Shown: one piece after another, positions 42,300-55,808 of the stretch | Layout of the letters: each line of letters begins with the position of its first letter | How positions within the stretch are numbered: position 1 is the first letter of the stretch | From: Pleurostoma richardsiae | Lineage: Eukaryota; Ascomycota; Sordariomycetes; Calosphaeriales; Pleurostomataceae | Assembly (NCBI GenBank): GCA_030052745.1 | Contig: JANBVO010000015.1 | Location: 62,001 to 126,000 of the forward strand | Direction of reading: 5' to 3' | DNA length: 64,000 nt | Translations under genes and position numbers: made by a program | The notes under the pieces: generated by a model | The model's input: the letters and a program-made list of their open reading frames with translations, nothing else | Told to the model about the DNA's origin: nothing | Databases searched by the model: none

Positions 42300-42939
42300 T
42301 CAGGTTGAAGAGCACCGTTCCGCACTCCCGCGGTCGCCCGGCAGGTCGTGAAGGACTTCTAGTCGGTCTCACGCCAGAGGGTAATAGATGCAGCGCGGTG
42401 CATGACGCCGCCAATTCATATCCATCTGCAGTCCGGCGTGATTTGCTTCTCTTGTTCGGTCTACGGTATGGCTGATGTCGCCTATGTGAACTGCGAACAA
42501 GTCTATCACCCAAGCAGAGCCCGAACAGGAGAGCGGGGACCAGACTCTATGCCTTCAGTCGGTAAGTGAGCACAAAGTTCGTCAGGACGCTCTGCAAGAC
42601 GGAGTCAGGCAGTACCTAGACCCTTGTTCTAGCCGGATATGCCACTGGTGAACAAATTGGCAATCAATCTACAAACAGCCATTCTGTTTCGAAGATTAAT
42701 GCTGGTCATAGACAATGGATTTAATCTAGTTGGGTAGGAATCGCTCCGATCTGAGATTCTAAGCGCTCCATACGGGGCAGAGTGTCAACTACCTCGTCTC
42801 ACTGACGAGTGCCGCGGCATACCGCGTAAATAACGTCGGCACCGGACATACAACGAAACGGGATTCTATCTAGACTTCATTCTCCCTGCTCGGATCCTCT
42901 CACACATAATACAGGTGGTCGAAGGCAAGCCATGCCCAC
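42300..42939. other. Intergenic region between convergent genes
   Basis: 640 bp between the ends of the ring-opening amidohydrolase gene and the permease gene. No gene, repeat or RNA was recognised. Confidence 0.5.
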
Positions 42940-45009
42940 TTACTCGCTACCAGGTTCCCTAGAGATATTCTTCGCTTCCGCCTCCTTGCCCTCAAATGCA
43001 CCAGGCTCACTGGCATCAACGCCTAAGCGCATGGCCTCGGCGACCTCAGCCGCCGGGCCGGTAAACCACCTGTGAGCCCAGAGGATCCACGTGCCGATGG
43101 AGCCGATGCCGATGATGCCCACAGCCACGACGGTGTAGTTCAGCGTCTGATCAGTGACGGGGTTGGCCGTGGGTAGACAGAAGACGACGCTTATGCAGCC
43201 GATCCAGGCACAGGCCACAAATGCGACTGGTCGGGAGAACATGCCGAGGTTGAACGGGCCCTTCATGGCGGTGAAGGAGTCGTGCCATATCAAGCCGATC
43301 ATGATGGGCAGGCCGTAACTGATGTACAACCCAATGGTGGCGATGGACGTCGCGGCGGCAAAGGCAACGGAGGATCCGAGCGACGGCAGGGCGAGGATGA
43401 ACGAGAGAGTCGCGGCAAGCCACACGGTTCGGATGGGAGACCGGAAACGGGCATCGACGCTGTGGAAGAATGGATGCTGCCAAGAAACGGTCAGAGATCA
43501 GCCAGTCAGGGTTCTCAGGGGGGTTTGCAAACTCACGATACCACCGTCGCGCGCAAAAGCAAACATCATGCGGCTGTTGCTCGTCATACTAAAGAGCCCA
43601 CAATGCCAGACGCAGACTGCGAACAGCTGTCAGCAAATTCTCTTGACTTCTGAAGGCAAAGCCAACAGGGGCTTGAGCAAGACCGTACTGATGATGAGGG
43701 AGAAGAGGACGAGGGCGCCACTTTCGCCTGCAATATCCACCAAGATCTGCAGGACTGGCTGTCCGTAATCACTCGAGATGGTCCTGTCGAAGTCCTGGAC
43801 GGAGAACAAAAAGGCCATGAGGACGAAGAAGCCGAAAAGGGAGCTGAAGCCGACACTGGAAACAACGCCGATGGGAGCGCTCCAGCTGGCCTTCCTCGTT
43901 TCCTCGGACAGATGAGCGGATGCATCGAAGCCTGTTGCAGGGATGTTAGTGTTATCAAGCACGCATTGAAATGTGCGAATCGAGGGGAGCCTAGCTAAAG
44001 CTGCGGCAAGCTAATAATACACTCACCGGTGAGAGTGTACTGCGACATCAGGGCACCGCACATAGCCACATAGGCGGGCGAGGCACGGATGCTCCAGCCC
44101 ACGGTGTCCACGCCGGTGCCGTCATAGAACTTGGCGAAGACGAAGGAGGCTGACTGGAGCTTGGGGGCCTTGGCGAGGACGGCGATGCAGAGAGCCGTCA
44201 CCCCGGCCGAGTGCAAGATGATGGAGGTGTTGTTGAGGTACCTCAGGATATGGACTCCAAAGGTGTTCACGATGCCATGGGAGACGAGCACCGCGGCATA
44301 GATGCCGATCGTCTTGGCCGCTGTGGGCTCGTAGTCCGGATTCTTGACAGTAGCAGCGGTCGCGATCAGACCGGCCAGGCCGAAGGAGATGCCGGTGGTG
44401 ACTGCAACCTATATTCAGGGGTTCAGAAGGTCAGTTTTGCGCGCCCAATGGCGCATGTGGCATGAGCACACACCTGTCCGAGGAGGTTGAACCAGCCCGT
44501 AAGCCAGGCCGCGAATGGCGACCAACGCTTTGGCGCGAGCAGGGCAGCCCAGAAATAGGGTCCGCCGCTGGTAGGAATAGCCGACACAATCTCGGCCATA
44601 GCTGTGGCGACGAGGAGGGTGAAAAAGGACACGACGATCCAGCCGACGGACATGACTAGGTGACACACAGAGAGTCAGCACGACAGGTCAATTAGGAAGA
44701 GGTCGACTCGCTGGTTCTCGTACCTCCTGGGCCGCCTGTATTCAGGCCATATGAGAAGAGCGTAGTGATGCCGGTGATGACACTCTGTGAAGAGGGTTAG
44801 CCGGGTGTCCAGAACCGTGATAGGGTCTCGGGTCCGGAGTGTGTGCTGACAATGATGGAGAAGGAAATGCCGAAGTTATGAACCAAGCCCCAGTCTCGCC
44901 GCAATTCCTGCTTGTATCCGAACTGTGCGAGGCGGCCCTCATCCTGCTCCTCGATCGTATTGGAGGCCCGGCGCTCCACCGGTGGTTCCTCTACCCCGTT
45001 GATCTCCAT
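42940..45009 (-). CDS. APC-superfamily amino acid/GABA/choline-type permease
   Basis: Seven exons: 45009-44851, 44784-44724, 44655-44474, 44408-44027, 43931-43689, 43616-43537 and 43476-42940, giving 547 aa. All junctions are in phase and rebuild family blocks: FSIISVITGITTLFSYGLNTGGP, AEIVSAIPTSGGPYFWAALL, TLTGFDASAHLSEETRKASW and SNSRMMFAFARDGG (each quoted in part). About 12 hydrophobic helices. The N-terminus is cytoplasmic and Glu-rich (RLAQFGYKQELRRDW, the usual start of helix 1). This is the fungal branch of the amino acid/choline/GABA permeases (TIGR00907-like) at the plasma membrane or vacuole. Substrate is unknown. It is tail to tail with the ring-opening amidohydrolase gene, so it might import a nitrogen-rich compound for that pathway (inference). 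Confidence 0.9.
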
Positions 45010-46192
45010 CGCGCAGCTAACCCTCCGGTTTCTCTTTCGGGGATATGAGTCTTGCAGGCGTCTCGGCTGACAATCAAGAACACGGCACGGACCAGGAGCT
45101 CGTCTCGTCACTGTGTCACGTCTGGGATGATTGCCGTCGGTCCAGTCCCGCAAGCTACTGTCGGCGATACCGAGACTGTACGCAAGTCCAGGGAATGCTG
45201 AGCGTCAGACGGTGACGAAGATAAGGCCGACGCCGCGCGAGTTGTCGCAAGATATCGAGATGCTTTGCAGGCGTCACCTCCCTGCCGCCCCCGGCCGGGG
45301 CGGCGGTATTTAAATGTAACACCAGCGCCAGCGATGTGTCGATCGAAAGCAAGCTGCGGACGCCCGATGCAACATGCGCGTAGCTACGGCGGGCTCGCGT
45401 GCAGAGATCCCTCGATTGCCTTCCCACTTGCACGCCTCTCCGTCCTATCTGGTGCTGCCACGGCCGAGCGAGACCAATGGGAATGACACACCAGGGTCTG
45501 ACGTCTGATAAGCGTGCATCTGGCAATGGCTGCATGGGCTTTGTACCCGATTAGGGACTCAGGGATTCAGGGTGAACTCCACCCCACCGGCTCTGCAGAC
45601 CCCAGTTGCTCGCTCGCGCGATCCCGCCTCGGCACCCCCGAGATAGAGCCTTTCTGCAGAGCTCTAGTGCCCAGAGAGAAGACTGGCCTTGAGCTTGACC
45701 GCCTCAAGCACTTCTTGGCAGCCTGGCAGGTCCAAGTCTTACAACCGTCTCCTTATCTCGGCTGCTTGGCAGCCAACCGTCAGCTGCAGAAGCTCCGAGA
45801 TCCAATGAGAGTCAAGAGGCTCGCGCGTTCGACTCGTCCTTAATCAGGTGCCTGTGTACAGTCCTCCCCGTGGAATGGATACCTAACCTAAGTTATGGAT
45901 AGTAAGTCATTACTACTATGTATGCTAGGCGTGACGGATGTTTCCGCACGCAGGTGGACTTCTTATCTCGAAAGCGTAAAGTGCACCGATTACAGTCCCC
46001 CTACAAAGTGTATTTCGTGGGGTCATAGGGTGACCGGCCGCGCGTGAAAGGGGCGATCTTGCTGATAAGAGAAAATCCTGGGCCTGTAATAATTGGTGAT
46101 ACCGCGCCCACCTGCCAAGGTTAGACGGAGCTGTTACGTGTGGATAATAGCCCGTGTTTCACGGTATTTGCTGTTCCTCATGATAAGATTGA
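45010..46192. other. Intergenic region upstream of the permease
   Basis: 1.2 kb with the permease promoter on its left and the transposon's target site on its right. No gene is convincing; an open frame near 45514-45843 lacks any recognisable feature. Confidence 0.5.
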
Positions 46193-46194
46193 TA

Positions 46195-46292
46195 CTGTCT
46201 ATTGCAAGCTCGTGTTCGCCCCCTACTTTTTTCATCTCCCTGCACATATCCTAATTCCTCATATCGCTAAAATCGCGATATTTTGGACTTCC
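46195..46292 (+). repeat. Left terminal inverted repeat
   Basis: 98 bp that pair with 50140-50237 in opposite orientation with five mismatches. In every mismatch this copy has T where the other has C. Confidence 0.93.
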
Positions 46293-46658
46293 TAGACGCG
46301 TTTCTCGCCTAATTCGGCTCTGTTGAGCGTGAGGTTATTCTCTATACGTGTAGTCGGCTATTGCGGACCTGGCCGTGGGCTTGAAGCTATGGTCCGGCTG
46401 CTGATAAGTAGCTAGAAGGCCTTTATCTAGGTCTGTCTACATAGCGAGCTTTTCAATAACAAGGATATTTCCGTGATGGCTGGCTGTACTGTTCGTTACG
46501 TACAGATCTTTCGTAAGCGGGAAGGTATAACTAGCTCGATAGTTGTCCCCCGAAGCTTCAGAGGGAGCTAAAAACTGATAGACGTGTATATGGAAGTGGG
46601 TAGCCTTGTTTCCTGGACGGAGTTAATCTATGGTTTTACCTCCCTAATTACTATATAG

Positions 46659-47435
46659 GCGCTTATTGACGTTCTCTGCGAAAAGAACGACCGCTACTTG
46701 GACGAGATGTAGTGGTATCTGTATGAAATGTTTGGTTTCTGGGTCTATGTATTTACGATTTGCCGCTATCTGAAGGCCGTGGACTGGATAAATAAGAGGT
46801 TTAAGCGGATAGCTTCTGAACGTAATGAAGAGCTGCGAAGTTAATATCTTTACTCGATATTGGACTATAGGCTTGACTAATTCGTCTTTCTTAACGAGTT
46901 AAGGGTCGACAAACGCGATGGAAAGAGGCGTACGGGCTGGGTTCCTCGAAGGCTGAGCCCGGTAGAGGTTACCCTTGAACGGCGCGGTCGCCGCTATTAA
47001 ATCCTCCCGGCTTTAGCCTTAGAAGGTGTGATAACTATCGTTGTATATGCGGGTAGTATAGATACCTAGGGGTTTTTTTTATGGTTTAGAGATTGCGTTT
47101 TGTTTAAGATAACGTTATTTTCCGGGCTTAAATCTGTCCTGGTATTGGATAATGTATCGTTCTACTACTACAATTTAATCCGAGGCGTTTGTGACGGCTA
47201 TAGGGTTAAGTTAGTATATCTACCGTCGTATTCCCCGGACTTTAACCTAATCGAGGCCTTTTTTAAGGACCTAAAGACATATATCCGGCGCTATTACTAG
47301 TACCGGGTAAATAGTTGGACGTGTAACGAGGAGTGGCGGTAATTTTTCTTTGACTGCGTTTACGCGGTATCTGCGTGCCGTAAAGCTATTTAGGGCTATT
47401 TTCGTAAGGCTCGAGTGTTTAGATTAGAAGAGTAA
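46659..47435 (+). pseudogene. Tc1/mariner transposase (DDE_3 type), decayed
   Basis: One frame runs through the whole segment and matches fungal Tc1-type transposases. Visible blocks: ALIDVLCEKNDRYLDEM, LKAVDWINKRFKRIASERNE (helix-turn-helix side), DKRDGKRRTGWVPRRLSPVE, then SVLVLDNVSFYYY with the second catalytic Asp and YLPSYSPDFNLIEAFFKDLK with the final acidic residue. The first catalytic Asp position reads Asn (VFLNELR). The frame carries about eight in-frame stops, all TAA or TAG, as expected from C-to-T or G-to-A change at CAG, CAA or TGG, and no frameshift was needed to follow it. The N-terminal part, left of 46659, is too decayed to delimit. The gene is dead. Confidence 0.85.
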
Positions 47436-47877
47436 TAACCTCTATTAAAGGGTAAATAACTAGAACGGAAGTAGTTAAAATTACCTACAGGGAGGTAAAA
47501 AATAACGTTACTTTTACTAACTTTTATACCTACTACCTTTTCTTCTATAGGTATATAAGCTCGCGAATATAAATCCCTTTTGGCCTATTAAATATAAAGC
47601 TTAGATTGAAAGCTTATACGAGTTAAATTGACGTTAAACGTTATTAAAGCGGAGGAAATTACTATTAAAGTTGAAATCTAAGTACTTAAAGGCACTTACT
47701 TTTACTAAGCCTAGCTAAACTACCTTCAGTCCGGCCACTACTGTTATCCGTTATAACTTTAACTGGCGCTGTTACAGCTCTCTCGTCACCTATAACCACC
47801 CGTTTAGCCTCGATAAAGCGCTTAAAGTAAGTCCGGAGCGTTTTAATGAAATAGTAGTCGAAATTCCTACGCGAAAA

Positions 47878-50022
47878 TTAAGGATCTGGCAAGGAGCCTA
47901 GTTTCGATAATGGAATACCTTCAGTTTCTAACGCTAATTCCAGCCGTTTGCTCTCATCTACTTGAGCCAAGTCAAATAGCTCGGTCCGTCGAAAAGTCCG
48001 AAAGAATTTATACCCTAGGCCGTTAACGTCCACTCCTTCTGGCATTATAGGTGAAGAAGACCGGAGCATAAACGGCCTTGGTGGGCTCTTTACAGCGCCT
48101 ATTGTAGGCGCTGGTCCAGCTAAAGGGGCCCTAGTCCTAGTAGGAAAGAGCTTAATAGAAGGAGTATAACCGGAAGCAATAGACGGCATAGACGTTAACG
48201 GTGGGAGCTGCGGAGCTGGAAGAAGAGGCCTGTGGCCGCCGGCGAGGAGTTTAGTAAAGGCTGATTGTATGCTTTGTTGGATAAGAGGCTCGATACTGGA
48301 AAAGCTGTTGATATTATATATCGTATCGTTCGTCCCGGCTTTATATCGACTTCCTTTCCTTCGGCTTTGCCTCCTTTGATTAAATAACGGATTAGGGAGG
48401 CCGGCTACGTTTTCAGCGCCTTTATCTCTTCCCTGTTGGCTTTCGATTTTAGCTCGGAGAATTCTCATGAGAACATTCGCTGGGGGGTTGTTATGGCTCG
48501 TTTGCCCGTTAGATATAGCCTCTGTCTACTGCTTTATGTCTTTGTGGTTCATTTTCAAGTGGCGGCTGCTTTTGGGGTCAACGTAATAATAGCCCGGGGC
48601 CCCTGCGTTAGCCCTTGGGTGGTTGCGGCACCTAAAGGGGTCTTGACACGATTTCTCCTTATGAAGGGCCGCAAACGCGTCTTTCGTTAGTATTGTTTTT
48701 TACGTGTGCTGGGCCGTCATTTGCTCTGAAGTTGACCTCTTCTTTGACGTTGAAGGCGCGAAGAGCTTTTCGACTTCTTGTTGTACCGAGCCTGGCGTCC
48801 CGGCAATAGAAGGTCTCGCAAGATGAGATAGAGAGGGTATGAACGGCTGTTTAATATTGCCTAAAAACCTCCCGGATGGCGTATAAGGGGTAGTCCTTTT
48901 CGGTAACGCCGTTAGCTTGAAACTGAACGTTAACAGGAGCTAATATGGCGGAGCTCCGGCTAGGAAAGCCTTTACGATAGCGTTAAAGTCAGGCCTTCCG
49001 AAATCCTTAGTAGCGGTAGGTAAAATAACGTTTAAATATCTAGCGTCTAATATATTAAGCCGGGTTCCTCGACAGGCGGCAACTACGGTCTATTTAAGTT
49101 TAACTCGAACTTCGTTATCCTTAATAAGTCGGTTAACGATTGCTTTAGTTTAGTTAACTATCTCTCTCTATTTAAGGCTTAGTTTAAGCTCGAGATTACT
49201 GCCGGGGATAATCTAAAGGAACGTTAGTGGTAGCGGCGGTTTTATACCTTTAACCGTGCCGGTCCATATAATAGTTGCTTTTCTAGTTATTTCGACTTCT
49301 TAAGGTTACGTTGGCGGCGGCGATAGTATACGGAATAGATTATCTTCGTTACTATTAATAAGCCTAGGATTACTTCCGGGAGATAAAGCTTTCCTAAGAA
49401 GGTCTAGGGACTGCCCTGCCCCTGCTGGAAAACTTAGCTCGTTAGTGAAATTAATTTCAAGGGCTTCTTCCATAACCGGAGCCTCTTCTATAGTTAGGGT
49501 CTTTTCTAAATTACTATATATTAGTATTTAATATAATAAACTACGGGATCGAGAAGAAGCCCTTCTAATTAACGTTTTCCTTACTTTTTACGATCTACTT
49601 TCTTCCCCTTAAACAGTACGTTTATTAAAGGTAGTAGCTCGCCTTAATTCCTTTTCATTGGATTTGGCCTTTGTAGCCGCCTTCCCGGTAGACTTGACTC
49701 TTGTAGCCTCTTTCCCGGCGGACCTGGACCTGCCTTTAGGAAGCATATCGACCGTTATTGCGCGAGGTAGTAGGTCATTAAAATAGACAGACCGTTTAGG
49801 TTGACTCCGCAGTACACGACCGGTAGCCAGGAAGTCAGGAGCAACTTTCCGGAGGGTAGAACGGGTAAGGAGATCCTGCCCAGTGTTACTAGGAGGCCCG
49901 GGGATGTCTTCTATAGTAGAGATAGGGCGAAAAGAGCGTACAGAGGTATCCTGGAGGACGTTTACTACATGATGGTTGATCAAGCCCAGTACATCGTTCA
50001 CCGCTACTTCGCCGGCCACCAC
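47878..50022 (-). pseudogene. Accessory reading-frame remnants of the transposon
   Basis: Two open segments on the minus strand, 50022-49609 (137 codons) and 48468-47878 (196 codons), with AT-rich, stop-filled sequence between them. The first contains a Lys/Arg-rich run (RSRSAGKEATRVKSTGKAATKAKSN) near its end; the second has a Gln/Arg/Lys-rich start and a Pro/Leu-rich middle (LLPAPQLPPLTSMPS). I recognise no family. They may be one RIP-damaged gene or two. A second, opposite-strand gene is not usual for small Tc1/mariner elements. Confidence 0.5.
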
Positions 50023-50139
50023 ACCCGTTTGGGCTGCTGGCGCTTAGAGGGCCGGTATAATAGGTCAGAAGCCATGCAACTACAAGAATCCTACCAAAAA
50101 GCGGCGTTTGAGGGCTCGGAATGCCCTCAAACTGGGCCT

Positions 50140-50237
50140 GGAAGTCCAAAATATCGCGATTTTGGCGATATGAGGAATTGGGATGTGTGCGGGGAGATGA
50201 AAAAAGTGGGGGGCGAACACGAGCTTGCAATAGACAG
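50140..50237 (-). repeat. Right terminal inverted repeat
   Basis: 98 bp, the inverted partner of 46195-46292. It ends in GACAG next to the TA target duplication at 50238-50239. It seems less mutated than the left repeat. Confidence 0.93.
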
Positions 50238-50239
50238 TA

Positions 50240-50721
50240 ACAGATGAAACATCGTCCCTTCTGCTGTTGTAATGGTTTTCACACTGTTTCAGCGATTGAC
50301 TACAGGCACAGAGTTATAATCGAAACTCATATGAATATGGCCACGCGGTGCCCTGCTCTACAGGCGTCCAAGTTCAACGAAGCGCAGGACAACAACCCGT
50401 GAAGAACCAACTGCCAAACAAAGTTATGATACCGTCGTGTTTCTACTCGGAGCGGCAGGAAATTACACTATTCGGTAATAAATGATAACTACTTATTACG
50501 GCCTCTTTATAATAAGGCGGTGAGATCGGAGGAGTTCCTTTCCAAGCCGAACCGAACAAACACGTAGGCAACATATATGCGGTCAAGGTCTTGCATTATG
50601 AAGAACCGCATGATTCTTTACCTCAAGTGCATGCTTTTGGCCTGTTGGAGGTGCCCCTGGCGATCATTGGTAGATGGCGACCTACCCAACCTGGACCGTC
50701 GAGCTCCGTCAACCATACTTA
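50240..50721. other. Spacer between transposon and GH51 gene
   Basis: 480 bp; no gene seen. It should hold the 3' UTR of the arabinofuranosidase gene. The transposon inserted about 480 bp downstream of that gene's stop codon. Confidence 0.5.
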
Positions 50722-53094
50722 TCATGCCGCCGCTGGATCTTCCTTCCTTGCTCTCAGCTGGCTTGCCCCTGTCTCTAAAACCGCAACGCTTAGGTTCGGC
50801 AGGCTGAACTGGAAGACACCCTCGTCGCCCGCCGTAAGGGTGCGAGCCTGAGTCTTCACAACGTTGACATGAGTGAACGGATCGTTTGCGCCATACGGGT
50901 CTGACGGGCCAGTGAGGACAATAAGCTGCGCCTTGGCGCCTTTGCGGACATTCTCAAAGCTCAGGGACACGGTGACATCCCCGGTCGAATTGTATACGGC
51001 TGCTTTGAAGACATTTGCTCCCTCCTGTGTGGTGCCTGCAACATAGTAGAGAGGGCCGAAACTGCTATTCGTGGTGATAGGCAGCGTCTTAGACAACGTG
51101 TAAAGTCCCAGGAGCTAAATAAATCAGAACAGTGAGGTCTCTGCGGTCTGGAGAGAATCACGGCAACTTGACGTACCTGCCAGACATACCAGCTCGTGGA
51201 CCGGGTGGTCAGAGCCGGATCTGCTGCGAACTGAAACAAAGTTGTAGACCACGCCCATCGGTCAAGGCTGCGGGCCATTGGAGCCTATTTGTAACGCATT
51301 ATGAGAAAGTGATATTGTGAGACTTCGACTCCCTTTTCTCATTTCTCGGAGGACGTTAGGACTCACATATGTCGCGCCGATCAGACGGTCGGAGTTCCTT
51401 TCGGCACCGATGAGAAAAACAGCCTCCCCTACGCTGCCTCCCCACCAGGGAAGGGGGAGCAAGCTGCCCTCCCAGTCCGTTCCTCCGTTCGGATGCACAC
51501 TCGCAATTTCGCCTAGGTATCTGTCAGATCACCTCACAAACAACGCTGTTTGGCTGCAGGAAGACAAACCAAGGAGTGTGAGATTGCCCTTTGTCAAGTG
51601 ATCAAACTTGCTGAACTGCTCAACCATCGAGTTCGGCGTCGCGTAGTTGTGGTAATCACCCGCAGCATAGCTTGGGATCGTCATGTTGTCGAAGACGGAG
51701 GGAGAAGCGATGACCTTGATATCGGGGTATCTGGTGGTGAAGGCATCCAGGAACATCTGGAATCGGTATTGCTTATACGCGTTGTACGCTGCTGGCGCCC
51801 CTGAAAGCCAGTCTTCGTTGCCGATCTCTACGTACTTGATGCTCCAGGGCTTTGGGTACCCGAGATCAGCACGCCTCTTGCCCCAGGGGGTGGATACATC
51901 GCCAGTCAGGAACTCGACCTCATCGAGGGCATACTGAACATACGGCTCCAGATCCTCAGCACTTGTATAACTGCCGTCGAGAGCCAGGCCGTCCCAGACC
52001 GCCAATACTACAAAGTGATTAGCTACATGCGTGGGACAGCAAGATTAAGACATACCTGGTTCACATCCAAGATCCTCGGCCCAGTGCATGTACTCCACGA
52101 GTCCCAGTCCGTTGGTCTGCTGATATCCCCACACGCCTGCCATGCCTGGGCGGTCCTCAAGAGGCCCGATGGTCTCGTTCCATTTCCAGAAGGTCGTGTT
52201 CGTGTTTCCTTCAAGCATATTACCACCTGGCAGACGAAAGAACGTCTGCGAAGGGTATCGAGAGGTCAGTGTTGGGTCGCTGACACCCCCTCAATCTCGG
52301 CACTCACAGCCTAGCCGGGAACTTACCGGTTTGAGCTCAGCGAGAAGCTCCATAAGATCGACTCTCATGCCGTTGGGGCGGTTGTTATACGTTGGGGGGA
52401 ATAGACTGATCAAGTTGAAATCAAGCGAGCCATCACGCAGTCCCTATACTTCCGTGTCAAATATGGCTCATCATCTGGTGCGGGAGTTCCCCTGTCAACT
52501 TACGGAAGCCTCAAATGTGATGGCGAACGTGTTATTGCTGTTGGGCGCATTGGTAGTTGGCACCAGAGTGAACTCATGCTTGACCCATGCGCCTCTAGTA
52601 GACCTGGAAGCAACCTTGACGCTTCCGAACACCTCGCCAGTAAGGTTGGACTGTAGCGACGCTGTGAAGCTCCCAGAATAGGAACCTCGTACGAAGAAAG
52701 ACCCCGTGTACTTCTGGACTTTGACGTCCATGCCCCAATAGCCGGTGTTTGTGAATCCAAGCTTGCCAGTGGAGGAGCCAGCTGCAACATTCAGAGAATG
52801 TGGCAGAGCTGCAGAGAGGGGTTTACTAAGGTTCTTGAGCGAGAGTTCTGCGCCATTAACTGGAAGCCACCAGCCGAGACCAGCTGGATACTGTTCACTG
52901 CCCTGGAAGGCACGGTTGCGGATGAGCTCGGCGTAGATGCCACCATCCCCAGAGTTGTTGATATCTTCATGCATAAGGCCGTACATGGTAGACGTGGTGG
53001 TGTTCCCCCCGGTCGCGTGGACGAGCAGGCCAACGGCTGCACAGCGCGCCGTCAGTGCCGAGATGGCTACCAATAGTGACTTGATAGACATCAT
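50722..53094 (-). CDS. GH51 alpha-L-arabinofuranosidase, secreted
   Basis: Seven exons: 53094-52504, 52443-52327, 52245-52056, 52007-51570, 51512-51367, 51284-51177 and 51114-50722, giving 660 aa. A signal peptide is visible ([20 protein letters not shown]). The N-terminal carbohydrate-binding-like half precedes the barrel: [13 protein letters not shown], then YVEIGNEDW with acid/base Glu364, then [14 protein letters not shown] with nucleophile Glu447 across a splice. STSWYVWQ and a C-terminal beta domain follow. GH51 enzymes remove terminal arabinose from arabinan and arabinoxylan outside the cell. The fourth intron has a non-consensus GTTTGT donor, chosen because it alone restores LTLLGEIASV. 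Several N-x-S/T sites fit a secreted glycoprotein. Confidence 0.94.
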
Positions 53095-54023
53095 GACCCT
53101 GGTGCTGTAACGGACTCTGTTGCGAGGACCGACGCAATGACTTCCAGGTCCGAGATGATACTACCTATAGCTGGGGGAGCGAATCGTGCGTCTCACCCAA
53201 GCGTGGCACCGAAGAGGAAGCTGGAGAGGGACACCTATAGTCTTATAGTATTTCTGGATATATTATATTACCCGCATTATTATGCTCGTGTCTTCCCATA
53301 GTCGCGGACCCAAGAACCGGACTGACTTGTCCCGGAGAGAGTCAGTCCGGGTGCCGGGGGAAAGATCCCAAGTCAACGTAGCTGGGGGTTCGCTTGTGGA
53401 GAGCGGAATCAGCCAACCCCTGGAGATGTGTTCGAAACTCGAAATCCAGGGCATCGCCTAGCGTTACCCCGAGTTCCAGTCGCAGCATATGATCGACCCC
53501 ATGTTACCCCATATTCCCCAAATTCCCGTCAGTGTCGTGACAACGGTCGGGCCGGGGGTTGGACTGCATTTCTTCCATCTGGAGCGGATATAGGATCCTA
53601 TAAGCGCCGTCTTGCGATTCGTGGAATGAGGCCTCGGCTCCAGCAAACCGTAAACAACATTGCATGCGGCGTAACCTGCCTCGAGAGGCGAACATGATGC
53701 TAGACGACATCCGCCCTGCCGAATCACACCATCAGTCATTCTCAACATCCCGCGATTCCTGCCGTACTTGATCGTTTAGACAAGACGCTCAACGCAGCCT
53801 CGGAGTTCTCACCATTGGGCATCAGAAGTTCTCCACTTCGCTGCAAACTACAAGTAGTCACGTTGGAAATGCTGTAGTTGTGGCAACGCGTTTACGGATG
53901 GACCTGCATATGCAATGGGCTGGCGTTGCTGATCTCGTAGATTCGTGGGAGCCGAAGTGCCGAAGGAGAGATGATATAGGGGCTGCTTGTATAGTCTATG
54001 CAACGGTCCGAGTTATACGTCCC
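53095..54023. promoter_or_regulatory. Upstream region of the GH51 gene
   Basis: 930 bp with no gene. It contains an 11-bp inverted repeat at 53317-53327 / 53340-53350 (CCGGACTGACT and complement, 12-nt spacer), about 225-255 bp before the GH51 start codon; its ends carry CCGG, as in some zinc-cluster operators. It also includes the 3' side of the sulfhydrylase gene. Confidence 0.45.

Positions 54024-55808
<1,785 letters not shown>

Larger units (their letters stand above)
46195..50237 (+). mobile_element. Tc1/mariner-type DNA transposon, 4043 bp, RIP-decayed
   Basis: The ends are inverted repeats starting CTGTCTATTGCAAGCTCG, each about 98 bp, directly flanked by TA (46193-46194 and 50238-50239), the target duplication of the Tc1/mariner superfamily. 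Inside are a plus-strand DDE transposase remnant and minus-strand accessory reading-frame remnants. The interior is much richer in A+T than the host genes. Of five differences between the two end repeats, all are C in one and T in the other, four in CpA context, as left by repeat-induced point mutation. The element looks inactive. It is longer than simple Tc1/mariner elements (1.3-2.5 kb) because of the second reading frame. Confidence 0.92.

Noticed and set aside
45514-45843. 109-codon plus-strand frame left of the transposon
   Set aside because: No conserved feature; composition like other chance frames of the spacer.
47100-47300. The 66-codon open segment as an intact small gene
   Set aside because: It is one stop-free piece of the decayed Tc1/mariner transposase, in frame with the matching sequence on both sides.
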